Of a DNA stretch of 64,000 nucleotides, positions 21,583-31,772 are shown in pieces. This DNA comes from Bufo bufo (Eukaryota; Chordata; Amphibia; Anura; Bufonidae), in NCBI RefSeq assembly GCF_905171765.1, contig NC_053390.1, forward strand, positions 593,241,793 to 593,305,792, given 5' to 3'. Position 1 is the stretch's first letter. The number at the start of each line of letters is the position of its first letter. Under the pieces are notes generated by a model. It did no database searches, was not told the origin of the DNA, and saw only the letters and a program-made list of their open reading frames with translations. The position numbers were made by a program, and so were the translations under genes.

Positions 21583-22121
21583 CGGGGGACACGTAACTAA
21601 TTTGCACGGAGTAGTGTCTTTGGTTATCTGAATGAACCACACAATACGACTCGATCCACACGCCTAAAACGGCCATGCACCACCACCCACAGAATCGCGA
21701 AATAGGTATCAATCTGTCAATCCTTTCTGTGTCCGGGCTGGGTGAGGCTTCCCGTGTGTAGTCAAATTAAGCCGCAGGCTCCACTCCTGGTGGTGCCATT
21801 CCATCAATTAGTTTAAGTTTCAGCTTTGCAAGCATACTCCCCCTGGAACCCAAAGACTTTAGTTTCCCAGAAAATGCTCGGCGGGAAATGGCAATAACGC
21901 TGCCGGGGATCGTCTTTGAACCTCCAACTTAAGTTGTTGATTATTGAAAACGTTTGTTTCAACAAAGGTTTCGGCTGTGCTTCACCTCTACAGGTACAAT
22001 ACGGATGCCACCGGCCGTTCCTCTTCTAATGAGTTCAGTTTGATCGTCCAAGAGTCCGGTCAACACAATCGAAACCATCGGCCGTCCCTGTTAGTCATGG
22101 CCCCAGTTCCGAAAATCAAAA
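21583..22121 (-). pseudogene. Antisense 18S rRNA-derived block B inside hAT-1
   Basis: About 0.5 kb matches the reverse complement of 18S, including cggccatgcaccaccaccca, atcaatctgtcaatcctt, gtgtccgggc, aaattaagccgcaggctcca, ctcctggtggtgcc, agtttcagctttgcaa, cccaaagactt, cttcgaacctcc-like, ttcacctct, caatacg..atgcc and cagttccgaaaa. Approximate 18S range 900-1400. Near 22026-22068 it is interrupted by about 45 bp containing gtcaacacaatcg, a scrap of the element's own transposase gene, and a bit of 18S is repeated on both sides. Confidence 0.88.
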
Positions 22122-22567
22122 AATTTTTTGTTTGAACTTGCTCGTTATATAAAAGTAAATATACAGGAAACAATGTTTCCTAACAATTTTTCATCTAAAA
22201 TTGCTTTTATCTTCGGTTTTGTGTTTTATGGTCAGTCTGTAAAAGTGGCGTACAACTCGGGCAACATCATTACCAGCAGCGACATTGTAGTCCAAGATGC
22301 ATCCAGACATCCTCCCCATGCTGTCCCCGACCCATTTCTGTGGTGTTTCCATCAATTTCTGACCTTTTACTATGAACCAGGCACCCTCCCCTCTTCAGAG
22401 CAGGGGGTGCCTGGTTTAATGCTCAGGTCCTCCCATTGACTTCTATAGGGCTCGGGTGCTCGGTAGAGCACCCGAGCATCGGGGTGCTCGATCATCACTA
22501 GTAACGTCACTTTGCAAATCATATTTATAAAGTTGGATAATGGCAATAAAACATTTTTGGTACATAC

Positions 22568-23112
22568 TAGAAATGAGAGAACTTTTAGAAAGTTCAATTC
22601 GGCTGCTTCACCGAATGAAAAAAAAAATGTAGCTTTGTGACAAATTGCTTTGTGACAAATTACTTTGTCACAAAGCTCATTTTTTGGGGTAAGTAGCAGG
22701 TGCAATGACAGGGAGCTACAATAGCGCTGCCCTCTGTCATTGTACCCCTCAGATGATGCGTTCATACATGATTGCGGCATCTGAGTGTAAAAACTGTGTA
22801 AAATTAACATAAAAAAAATTACATCAAACTTACTGCCTCCATTTGCTCGCAACAGGCCGGCTGCCGCCATTTTGCTTGAAGATTTGGTGCAAAATCTAAC
22901 GCGGAGTGGTGACGTCATACGTCACCAAGCACAGGATTTCGGTAGAGATCTTTAATCAAGAGCAAATGGAGGAGGTAACTAAGAATATTTTTGTTTTTTA
23001 CACTATTTCAGATTAAATCGAAGCATGAGGAAATTCGTCTTTGAGGCAAATCAAACTTATCCAAAAATTCGAATCGAATTCCACTTCGTGGGATTCAATT
23101 TGCTCATATCTA
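22568..23112. mobile_element. hAT-type MITE, 545 bp
   Basis: Ends TAGAAATGAG and CTCATATCTA; flanks gtacatac (22560-22567) and gtaaatac (23113-23120) form an 8-bp TSD with one mismatch. The interior has attcggctgcttcaccgaat and a tgacgtcatacgtcacc palindrome. Confidence 0.75.
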
Positions 23113-23589
23113 GTAAATACATTTATTTTAAATATATTTACCATTTACAGGTTGCTGCTGTTTCATTCAGTTTTGCTCTTTCCTACTAGAAGTCTATGAG
23201 CAAGCATAACGGATGTGTCTGGTTTCCATTATGCAGGACAGAAACAAAGTCCTGTCGACAGACATTTAACTAGAAGTAAGTCAACTAAGTTAGAAATGTT
23301 GTCAGGTTATTTTGCTGCAGACACTCATCGATCATCTGCCCTGCTGATGTGAACAGAAAACTTGTGAGAGTATACTAAGGAAGCCACTTCAACTTCCCAT
23401 AACATGAAAGTAAACATCTTGCGAGGACATGTCAGGTGACTATGATAAAGTCCTGCCCACAGTCAGAGAAATATGAGGAAAAGGGGATAGATGTAGGGAG
23501 ACACAAGGGAGAATAAACTCACTGGTGATAAACCACCTTTAATTTTACCACATTATTACACTAAGCTATTCTCTGCATAGTAGCTTACA

Positions 23590-24240
23590 TATTCACTTTT
23601 CACCATTCACTAAACATTAATTTCTGGAAAACACTTGTGGGGTAATAATGCTCACTACACTGCTTGTGAAATTTTTTGAAGTGTGTTGTCTGCAAAGTGG
23701 GGTCACTTTTTGGGTGTTTCCACTATAGGAAAAACTTTGGGCTAAGGCAACATAGTAAAGTAATTTTTCATTTTTTACAGCCAAGTTTTTCAAAATTTTA
23801 TGAAAGCTTGTTGGGTCAAAGTGCCCAATACACCTCTTGAAAAATATTTTGGAGTGTGTAATCTCCAAAATAGGTTCACATGTGGGGGGTTCCATTTTAG
23901 GTGTACCTCAGGGTCTCTTTAAATGTGACATTGCACTCCAAAACCATTTCAGCAAAATCTGCCGTCCATAAGCCATATGGTGTTCCTTGCATTCTGAACG
24001 CTGTGGTGTGTCCATATATCAGATTGCAACCATATATGGGGTGTTGCTATATTTAGAAGAAAATGTGCAACAAATTTTGGGTGCGTTTCTCCTCTTCCCC
24101 TTGTAAAAATGAAAAATTTTGGGCTAAAGCAACATTTTATTGGCAAAAAATAAAGTTTTTCATTTTCACGTTCAAGTTTTTCAAAATTCAATGAAACCTG
24201 TGGGATCTAAGTGCTCACCAAACCCTTTGAATACTTTGTT
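23590..24240. repeat. Degenerate tandem repeat related to 31205-31450
   Basis: Repeated phrases such as ggggtcactttttgggtg, gtttttcaaaattt and aagtgctcaccaaa mark two to three degraded units of roughly 330 bp. The same family occurs inverted at 31205-31450. Open frames in it arise from the repeat. Confidence 0.55.
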
Positions 24241-25439
24241 ATCCTTTTCATATACTGTACTGTAATTGGGTACTTTAAGATGTGGTAGATCAGATTACTC
24301 CTTTACAGGTTATCTATATGGTATAGAAATATTCAATATTATCTTATTTTCTGTATATTGTAGTATTAGCAACAAGCGATAATGAAATCAGCATGCCTAT
24401 ATTTATAGTCATATTTACAAGAGAATATATTTTTTATTCCAAGAGGCAATCACCCTGTGCATTTTGTAAAGCAAACCATATCATAAATGTCAATGATTTG
24501 TAAGCTCTTTAGCAGACAGTATCCTAATGAATAATAACATACATCTTGAGTGCTGATTACTCAATTAAATTTGAGAGATGTGATTAAAATCATAGAGCAC
24601 AGTTAAAAATGAGTGATTCAGTGCAATAACAGACACAATCTCTGTTCTTATACTCTATATTTAACCTTATTAGAATCTGTGGTGTCTACACATTTAAAAC
24701 ACATTTCTATTTTTACAGAGCCCATGAGGAGTTCATATAGAGTTTAAAGTCATTCTTATATTGTCGTATCATTTACAATGCAGTATTTGGCCCTAGGGTT
24801 GTTATTTTACCTTTTATTCACATCATTTAGGGACTGTAGAATCGCTAAAATATAATAACAGTAATACTGACCAAACAATATTTGCTTGGAATGAAGATTA
24901 CTCTATTTTTTAGCAAAATCATTTAAAGATCCAGGAACTAATTACATTTAAAGAGAACTTATCAACTCTCTAGACTTGTCTGTGTTGGTAACTGCTTCCA
25001 TTATCCTTTCAATTACAATAATGGAAAATAGTCTCTGATGAGTGATGTTTTCAAAAATTCGATTCGGATGTTTCGCCGAATTTTCAAAAAAAGTCCTGCC
25101 TGCAGGCCTTTAAGGGCCTCTATCACACGGTCAGTAATTGGTCAGTTTTTTGTATCAGTATTTGATCAGTATTCTTAAGGCAAAATCAGGAATGAGTCCA
25201 AAACAAAGATAACGTGATGGAAATATTTTCATGTCCTCTGTGTTTTGGACACACTCCTGCTTTTGGCTTCCAAATCATGAGCAAATCCTGATGCAAAACA
25301 CTGAGTGTGTTATAGAGGCCTTATGGATGCTCCAAAGACAGGATCTGTTGTGTTTTCCATTTTTTCCGTTCTTCTGACAGATCCGAAGAAGGGTGAAATA
25401 TATAATGATGTCAAAAAAGTCAAACAGGAACACTAGTGG
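24241..25439. other. No gene; AT-rich, one MITE scrap
   Basis: Only 25033-25085 is recognisable: ctgatgagtgatgttttc followed by gattcgg and cgccgaattttc, a piece of a hAT-type MITE. 25120-25320 shows two loosely related stretches of opposite sense around tcctgatgcaaaac. Nothing else is seen. Confidence 0.45.
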
Positions 25440-25725
25440 CCTTGTCACAAAGTGGTGAGGGTGGCAACAGCATGAGAAGTCAACATCGTGGCCCCTTCAC
25501 AGAGTGGGGAGGGTGGCAACAGCATGAGAAGTTAACAGAGTGGCCCAGTCACAGAGTAAGGAGGGTGCTAACAACATGAGGAGGAAACACAGTGGCCCAG
25601 TCATAGAGTGGTGAGGTGGCAACAGAATGAGGAGTCAACACAGTTGCCCAGTCACAGAGTAGTGAGGGGGCAACAAAATAAGGAGGCATCACAATGGCTC
25701 AGTCACAGAGTGTTGAGTAGTGATG
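25440..25725. repeat. Minisatellite, about 60-bp units
   Basis: Five units built on gtcacagagtggtgagg, ggtggcaacagcatgag and aagtcaacacagtggccca. A further scrap is at 7736-7815. Confidence 0.8.
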
Positions 25726-25732
25726 ATTGGCA

Positions 25733-25990
25733 GGGTCAATATTAGAATTTGCGATATTTCCCGGATATTTGGTAGAATATTTGTCAAATATTTGCGAATT
25801 CGCATATTCGTTATTATTTTTTAAGGTAATATTCGCGTAATGCGCATGCGTATTAGGGGCCGGGCTCAGCGTGGCTAAATTTTTCAAACTGCACAAAGTT
25901 TCCTGAGACTAAGAAAAATGACTGGCAGCAAATTTCGCAACGAAGAGGACAGTCATAATCACTGAAAATATTTTTACATTAACACCTTGA
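25733..25990. mobile_element. Truncated hAT-type MITE
   Basis: It starts TAGTGATGATTGGC at 25733 and continues with ttcgcatattcg-rich sequence shared with the MITE at 27770-28686. The right end was not found. Confidence 0.4.
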
Positions 25991-26115
25991 TTACATTTCT
26001 CATGCATGTCACAACAATAGATTTATATTCAAATAAATTGTTCTAAAATATTCTCGGACCGCAAATAAATATCAATCACATGCACATTGCACATTTATTT
26101 TACTGCCACACACTA

Positions 26116-27678
26116 CACTGCGTGCAGAATTATTAGGCAAATTAGTATTTTGACCACATCATCCTCTTTATGCATGTTGTCTTACTCCAAGCTGTATAGG
26201 CTCGAAAGCCTACTACCAATTAAGCATATTAGGTGATGTGCATCTCTGTAATGAGAAGGGGTGTGGTCTAATGACATCAACACCCTATATTAGGTGTGCA
26301 TAATTATTAGGCAACTTCCTTTTCTTTGGCAAAATGGGTCAAAAGAAGGACTTGACAGGCTCAGAAAAGTCAAAAATAGTGAGATATCTTGCAGAGGGAT
26401 GCAGCACTCTTAAAATTGCAAAGCTTCTGAAGTGTGATCATCGAACAATCAAGCGTTTCATTCAAAATAGTCAACAGGGTCGCAAGAAGCATGTGGAAAA
26501 ACCAAGGCGCAAAATAACTGCTCATGAGCTGAGAAAAGTCAAGCGTGCAGCTGCCAAAATGCCACTTGCCACCAGTTTGGCCATATTTCAGAGCTGCAAC
26601 ATCACTGAAGTGCCCAAAAGCACAAGGTGTGCAATACTCAGAGACATGGCCAAGGTAAGAAAGGCTGAAAGACGACCACCACTGAACAAGACACACAAGC
26701 TGAAACGTCAAGACTGAGCCAAGAAATATCTCAAGACTGATTTTTCTAAGGTTTTATGGACTGATGAAATGAGAGTGAGTCTTGATGGGCCAGATGGATG
26801 GGCCCGTGGCTGGATTGGTAAAGGGCAGAGAGCTCCAGTCCGACTCAGATGCCAGCAAGGTGGAGGTGGAGTACTGGTTTGGGCTGGTATCATCAAAGAT
26901 GAGCTTGTGGGGCCTTTTCGGGTTGAGGATGGAGTCAAGCTCAACTCTCAGTCCTACTGCCAGTTTCTGGAAGACACCTTCTTCAAGCAGTGGTACAGGA
27001 AGAAGTCTGCATCCTTCAAGAAAAACATGATTTTCATGCAGGACAATGCTCCATCACACGCGTCCAAGTACTCCACAGCGTGGCTGGCAAGAAAGGGTAT
27101 AAAAGAAGAAAATCTAATGACATGGCCTCCTTGTTCACCTGATCTTAACCCCATTGAGAACCTGTGGTCCATCATCAAATGTGAGATTTACAAGGAGGGA
27201 AAACAGTACACCTCTCTGAACAGTGTCTGGGAGGCTGTGGTTGCTGCTGCACGCAATGTTGATGGTGAACAGATCAAAACACTGACAGAATCCATGGATG
27301 GCAGGCTTTTGAGTGTCCTTGCAAAGAAAGGTGGCTATATTGGTCACTGATTTGTTTTTGTTTTGTTTTTGAATGTCAGAAATGTATATTTGTGAATGTT
27401 GAGATGTTATATTGGTTTCACTGGTAAAAATAAATAATTGAAATGGGTATATATTTGTTTTTTGTTAAGTTGCCTAATAATTATGCACAGTAATAGTCAC
27501 CTGCACACACAGATATCCCCCTAAAATAGCTAAAACTAAAAACAAACTAAAAACTACTTCCAAAAATATTCAGCTTTGATATTAATGAGTTTTTTGGGTT
27601 CATTGAGAACATGGTTGTTGTTCAATAATAAAATTAATCCTCAAAAATACAACTTGCCTAATAATTTTGCACTCCCTG
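26116..27678 (+). mobile_element. DD37E Tc1/mariner transposon, 1.56 kb, near complete
   Basis: TA on both sides (26114-26115 and 27679-27680). The TIRs share GTGCA then AATTATTAGGCAA; a further attattaggcaac copy at 26304-26319 and a cctaataattatgcac copy at 27472-27487 lie just outside the gene, so each end has two direct binding motifs. The single gene is open except for one stop. Low decay suggests a fairly recent family. Confidence 0.92.
26334..27350 (+). pseudogene. Tc1/mariner DD37E transposase with one in-frame stop
   Basis: One frame of 338 codons from ATG 26334, starting MGQKKDLTGSEKSKIVRYL. The paired-type DNA-binding region with two helix-turn-helix units spans about residues 1-110, with a GRKKH basic patch between them. 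The catalytic triad is D144 (WTDEM), D237 (MQDNAPSHAS) and E275 (NPIENLW). 37 residues separate the last two, the spacing of the DD37E (TRT-type) family instead of DD34E. The only defect is TGA at 26715-26717, codon 128, where relatives have tryptophan in RQDWAKK. Length equals the family norm. A read-through or a very close intact copy would be functional in principle. Confidence 0.9.
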
Positions 27679-27698
27679 TATATACCACACACTATATA

Positions 27699-27699
<1 letters not shown>

Positions 27700-27730
<31 letters not shown>
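27700..27730. repeat. (AC)n microsatellite
   Basis: About 15 AC units directly beside the right end of the DD37E element. Confidence 0.95.
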
Positions 27731-27735
<5 letters not shown>

Positions 27736-27769
27736 GTCTATAGATTACAGTTTATGTCTTGTTGGTCAG

Positions 27770-28686
27770 TAGGGATGAGCTTGAGGTGCCATATTCGATT
27801 TCGCGATATTTCGCGAATATTCGTTAGAATATTCGTATTATATTCGCCGAAATCGAATATTCGTAAGTTTGCCAATATAATGTGAATAATATGCGATTTA
27901 TTATTCGCGAATTTGCGAATTTCTAAATGTCTTTAGTGTTCAGTGTTACATAACCTAGCCTTTGCGAAAAAAAATTGTCTTTACAACATGCGATCCGCAC
28001 ACAAGTTTTAAGCATTAGCAATAAGCATAGTAATACTTGACTGATGAAATGACTCGAAATTTTTCGAAAATAGTGCTATATACGAAAATCAAGAATATAG
28101 CACTATATTCGAAAAATACGGAATGCCGTATTTTTCGAATATAGTGCTATATTCTTGATTTTCGTATATAGCACTATTTTCAAAAAATTTCGAGTCATTT
28201 CATCAGTCAAGTATTACTATGCTTATTGCTAATGCTTAAAGCTTGTGTGCGGATCGCATGTTGTAAGGACGTTTTTTTTTTCCGCAAAGGCTAGGTTATG
28301 TTCCATGACAAGCAACCGTGCCGAGAATTCACTTGACATGTAAAAAGCGTTCAGTTACTCATATAATTTTGACTCTTTCTTATATTGTATGCGAAAATTC
28401 GCTACCATTAAATTCGTAAAAAAATTCTATTCGTGTAATGGTTAGCTGGCTCATCCAAACTACTGTTAGCTGCTTTTGCTTACAGCTTGTGTGCGATTTA
28501 TAATATGTGAGTTGTTCTAAATGCATTGGGCCTAATGAATTATATTTATATTATTTTATTAGCTTAAAAGGAACCGAAATTTCATTTTAACGAATATAGA
28601 GGCAAATATTCTTATTCTTCGCAAATTCTCGAAGTTGCGATATTCGCGATAAAAATTTGCAATTCGAATATTCGCGCTCAACACTA
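27770..28686. mobile_element. hAT-type MITE with giant hairpin, 917 bp
   Basis: Perfect 8-bp TSD TTGGTCAG (27762-27769 and 28687-28694). Ends TAGGGATGAGC and GCTCAACACTA. Rich in ttcgcgaatattcg motifs. Confidence 0.85.
27946..28305. repeat. Near-perfect hairpin, arms about 175 bp
   Basis: Arms from cctagcctttgcg to gaaaaatac are inverted around ggaatgcc at about 28121-28128. Nested gaatatagcactatattcg motifs give smaller inner palindromes. It would extrude as a long cruciform. Confidence 0.85.
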
Positions 28687-28785
28687 TTGGTCAGGAGAAG
28701 CTTTCTTTGTCTGACCACCAGTATTTGCTGGTTCATTTAGCGTTACCCAGGGTATACCACGGGGAGGCGAACCAGCTGTACACCC

Positions 28786-29333
28786 CATACCGTATCATAT
28801 TTCTCACCCTATAAGACGCACTTTATTTCTCCCACTCACTACGTCATGTGCCTGCTCCTGCCACGTCATGAATTAAGCAGGCGGAGCAGGCGCGTCACGT
28901 AGTGAGTAACATTACTCTACCACCCTGCCTGCTACGTGAGTTTCAAAGTGAGTACTACAGAGGATTGCCATACTTTAACAAACCTCACACGTCTACACTT
29001 TACATATAAAGACTGCAGTGAGCGGGGCCCGGTGTAATAGAGTACAGTGACTGCACCATGCCCCGCCACGATTCCAATCTCACTTGTCGGCCTCCAGCAC
29101 CTGTATTGGTGTTCATTATTTACACAGGGACACTGTATGGGGGGATCTGTGGAAGATGCTATATATGTGTCATCTACAGATCCCCCATAATAGTGTCATC
29201 CACAGACCACCATTAGTTCCAAACCCACCAAAAGCACACCTTTAGGTTCAAAATATTTGTTTCCTATTTTAACCCTCCAAAACCTAGTTGCGTCTTGTGG
29301 GCAGGTGTGTCTTATATGAAGAAAAATACGGTA
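28786..29333. mobile_element. MITE-like element with gacgcac/gtgcgtc-type ends
   Basis: The left end reads taccgtat then ccctataagacgcac; the right end gcgtcttgt..gtgtcttatat then aatacggta. These imperfect inverted ends resemble a common vertebrate MITE. No clear TSD. 28695-28785 and 29334-29539 are unclassified. Confidence 0.5.
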
Positions 29334-29539
29334 CATCTCTGTTCAGCTGGCCAATATACTATTGCTCAGATCCCACACACATACAATTGGAATACAATAT
29401 GATCTCTTAACGGTAATATTAAATCTAATATTTCCCCTTCAAACATTTAAATACTTTTTGCTGTGTTGTTGAGGACATTATTTGCAATACTTGTATTTAA
29501 AAAATTTGGGATTATATGCTTGCATCTTTATCCTGCAGG

Positions 29540-29731
29540 GCATGTTGAAGCGGGGATATGACCGGACCAGGGTTCAAAATGAAAAAAGGAAAATAGTGAC
29601 GGGGATTGTGAAACTGTTCAAGAAAAAGTTTGGGCGGAGTCACATGGAACTGGCCATAGTAAAAAAATGGTCTGATTTTAAGAGGAGGCACCCTGAATGC
29701 ATCAGAGAGATCAGTGAGAGAGTATGCCCAG
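29540..29731 (+). pseudogene. Myb/SANT-like gene, exon 1 seen
   Basis: An acceptor (tcctgcag) precedes 29540 and a donor (gtacaa) follows 29731. The exon encodes GMLKRGYDRTRVQNEKRKIV, then KWSDFKRRHPECIREISERV. The K-W-x-D-x-K-R-R motif after a helical stretch fits the last helix of a Myb/SANT-like DNA-binding domain, as in Harbinger accessory proteins and their domesticated relatives. No upstream exon with the start codon was found. Its phase joins correctly to 30137, which supports a spliced gene. Confidence 0.5.
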
Positions 29732-29774
29732 GTACAATGCTTACATTACTTTTGTTTCTCTCGCCAACAATCTG

Positions 29775-29972
29775 TAAACTGCTCCAGCCCCATTGACTAT
29801 CATGGGAGCGGGGCTGAGTTCTGTGGCGGGAACGGCAAACCATGCTGAGAGACGACCGGAATAAAACTACGACATGTCGTAGTTTTATTCCGGCCGCCTA
29901 TTGGCATGGTTTGCAGTTCCAGCCACGGAACTCAGCCCGCTCCCATAATAGTCAATGGGGCCGGAGAAGTAG
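29775..29972. repeat. Fold-back element in intron 1
   Basis: Arms of about 97 bp (gccccattgacta.. and its inverse) meet at ctacgacatgtcgtag near 29873. It lies between two exons of the Myb/SANT-like gene. Confidence 0.8.
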
Positions 29973-30136
29973 TCCGGGGCCACACGTACGCTAGCGGCAG
30001 GACGGATCCGACAGGCTGTTCACCCGCCGGAAAAGCCTGCCCGAGGTCACTGCCGCTAATTTGAAATTAGCCTTAATTTGCATTTGTTTTGAGTTCAGAG
30101 CTGTTTGTCTAAATTTTGAACGTTGTGTGATTACAG

Positions 30137-30400
30137 GTGTTCCCGTTCCAACCGTCCACCGCAGGATTTCCACCAATGATTTAAATATGGTGGAGGTCTC
30201 CGGAGAGGAGGAGGAGGATGTAGAGCAGGCGGGCCCCTCACCGAATTTGGATGCCACTACCTCACCTGATGTGGCCGAGGTGGTTGAGGTGGATGCCCTG
30301 CAGGATACCCCCAACCCAGCTCCTGCTGAGGAGCAGGAGGAGGATATCCCCACCCCAGCTCCTGATGAGGAGGAGTTAGTCACCACCCCGCGCCAGGAGG
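30137..30400 (+). pseudogene. Myb/SANT-like gene, exon 2 seen
   Basis: Acceptor tgattacag at 30128-30136; donor gtaaat at 30401. It encodes VPVPTVHRRIST, then an acidic, proline-rich linker (SGEEEEDVEQ, NPAPAEEQEED). It is in phase with the preceding exon, giving CPGVPVPTVHRR across the junction. The linker lacks a fold and may be a transactivation-like or spacer segment. Confidence 0.5.
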
Positions 30401-31760
30401 GTAAATATGTGCACACATCAATCTAATTCTGTATACATAACATATTCAGAAACATTAACCCTTTCTACCCCAGGCCAGTTTTTACCTTCATACTAATGTC
30501 ATTTTTTGTTTTCACTTTATGTGCTAATAACTTTAAAACGCTTTTACTTATCATGGGCATTGTTAGATTTTCTCATCACACATTGCACTTCATGACAGTG
30601 GTCAAATTTAATCAAACAATTACTGTCGTATTCTTTTAAAATAAAAAATATAATTTTCAAATATTCTAAATTTCAATTTATTTATTTTTTTATAGTAGAT
30701 CGTAATTCCAACAAAAATAGTTATTACTTTACATTCCCCATATGCCTTAATAATGTTCGGATCATTTAAAAAAATACATATTAATTGTTTAGGACGTTAA
30801 AAGGCTTAGAAGTTGAGAAGCAAATAATATAATAATTAAGAACTGTTCCACAAGAGTCAGTTAAGAAGTCACTTTATGTGGCTTACATAGTGTAAACCTC
30901 AAATAAATCACACTATTTTTGAAACTCCACACCCTAAAGCTAATCAAAATTGATTCTACAAACGTTGTTAACCCTTTAGGTGCCCCACGAGAATCAAATA
31001 TAAATGGGATTGAAATTTCAAAATTTTTTATTTTAATCTATTTTTTCTTAAACACATCAAGTGTTAACCTAACAAAAAGAAACAAAATATATTACCCTGA
31101 ATCTGTACTTTACTAAAACAACACAGGTTAGCTCAAAAACTTATTTCTGGGTGCACAGCAGGCTTCAGAGTGGAAGGAGCATCATATGGCATTAGGAGAG
31201 AAGATTTAGCTTGAATGGTAATTGAGAGCTATGTCGCATGTGAAAACACACTTGCGTGGTCCTACATTGGAAAACCTCAAAAAGTGACTTCATTACGGAA
31301 ACTACACCCATCAAAGAATATACTAAACACTTTGTCCAATCAGGCATTTCACCAAATTAAGAAAAGTTTGGCTGTTAAAAAAAAAAAAAATTTTTTTTTT
31401 TTACCAAAAAAGATGCTTTATACTAGCATTCCTCATTTTTACAAGTGCTAACAATGAATAGACTGACACCCGATATTTGAAGTTCTGCATCTTCCTGTGC
31501 AGCTATAGCGCTGCCATTGGCTGGAGAGTTGTTACAGCCAATAGCAGAGCTGGCAGGGGACCAAAACACTGGTGTTCCCTGCCTCACCTCTGAGGAGACA
31601 AGTGCTGAATTACTGACTTGATCAGCATCGGTTACCTACACATGACACCCCCTCCCCCACCTTCTCCTCCGTAGTTGCAATGCTCATGTGTAAGTAATCC
31701 GGCTAATAGCAGCGATTGGGCCTGCAGGGGGTCTGAAAAAACTCTTGCAGCCCATATTTA
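30401..31760. other. Intron-like stretch without a gene
   Basis: AT-rich from 30430 to 31130. 31205-31450 holds an inverted, degraded copy of the tandem repeat at 23590-24240 ending in an A-run/T-run. 31500-31740 is unclassified. Confidence 0.5.
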
Positions 31761-31772
31761 AGATGGCTGCCT

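Larger units (their letters stand above)
16427..22500 (+). mobile_element. hAT-1, 6.07-kb BED-finger hAT transposon, complete to its TSDs
   Basis: Perfect 8-bp TSD GTAACGTC (16419-16426 and 22501-22508). Terminal repeats TAGTGATGATCGAGCA and its exact inverse at 22485-22500. Order: palindrome-rich end with gctcgag/gctcggc motifs, a 110-bp tandem array, the broken transposase gene (17311-20683), a 41-bp tandem array, two blocks of antisense 18S-derived sequence, then the right end. The gene has several stops and shifts, so the copy is inactive. It is clearly related to hAT-2. Confidence 0.95.

Noticed and set aside
22370..22918. Minus-strand open frame of 182 codons
   Set aside because: Runs across the right end of hAT-1, its TSD and into a separate MITE, so it cannot be an old coding unit.
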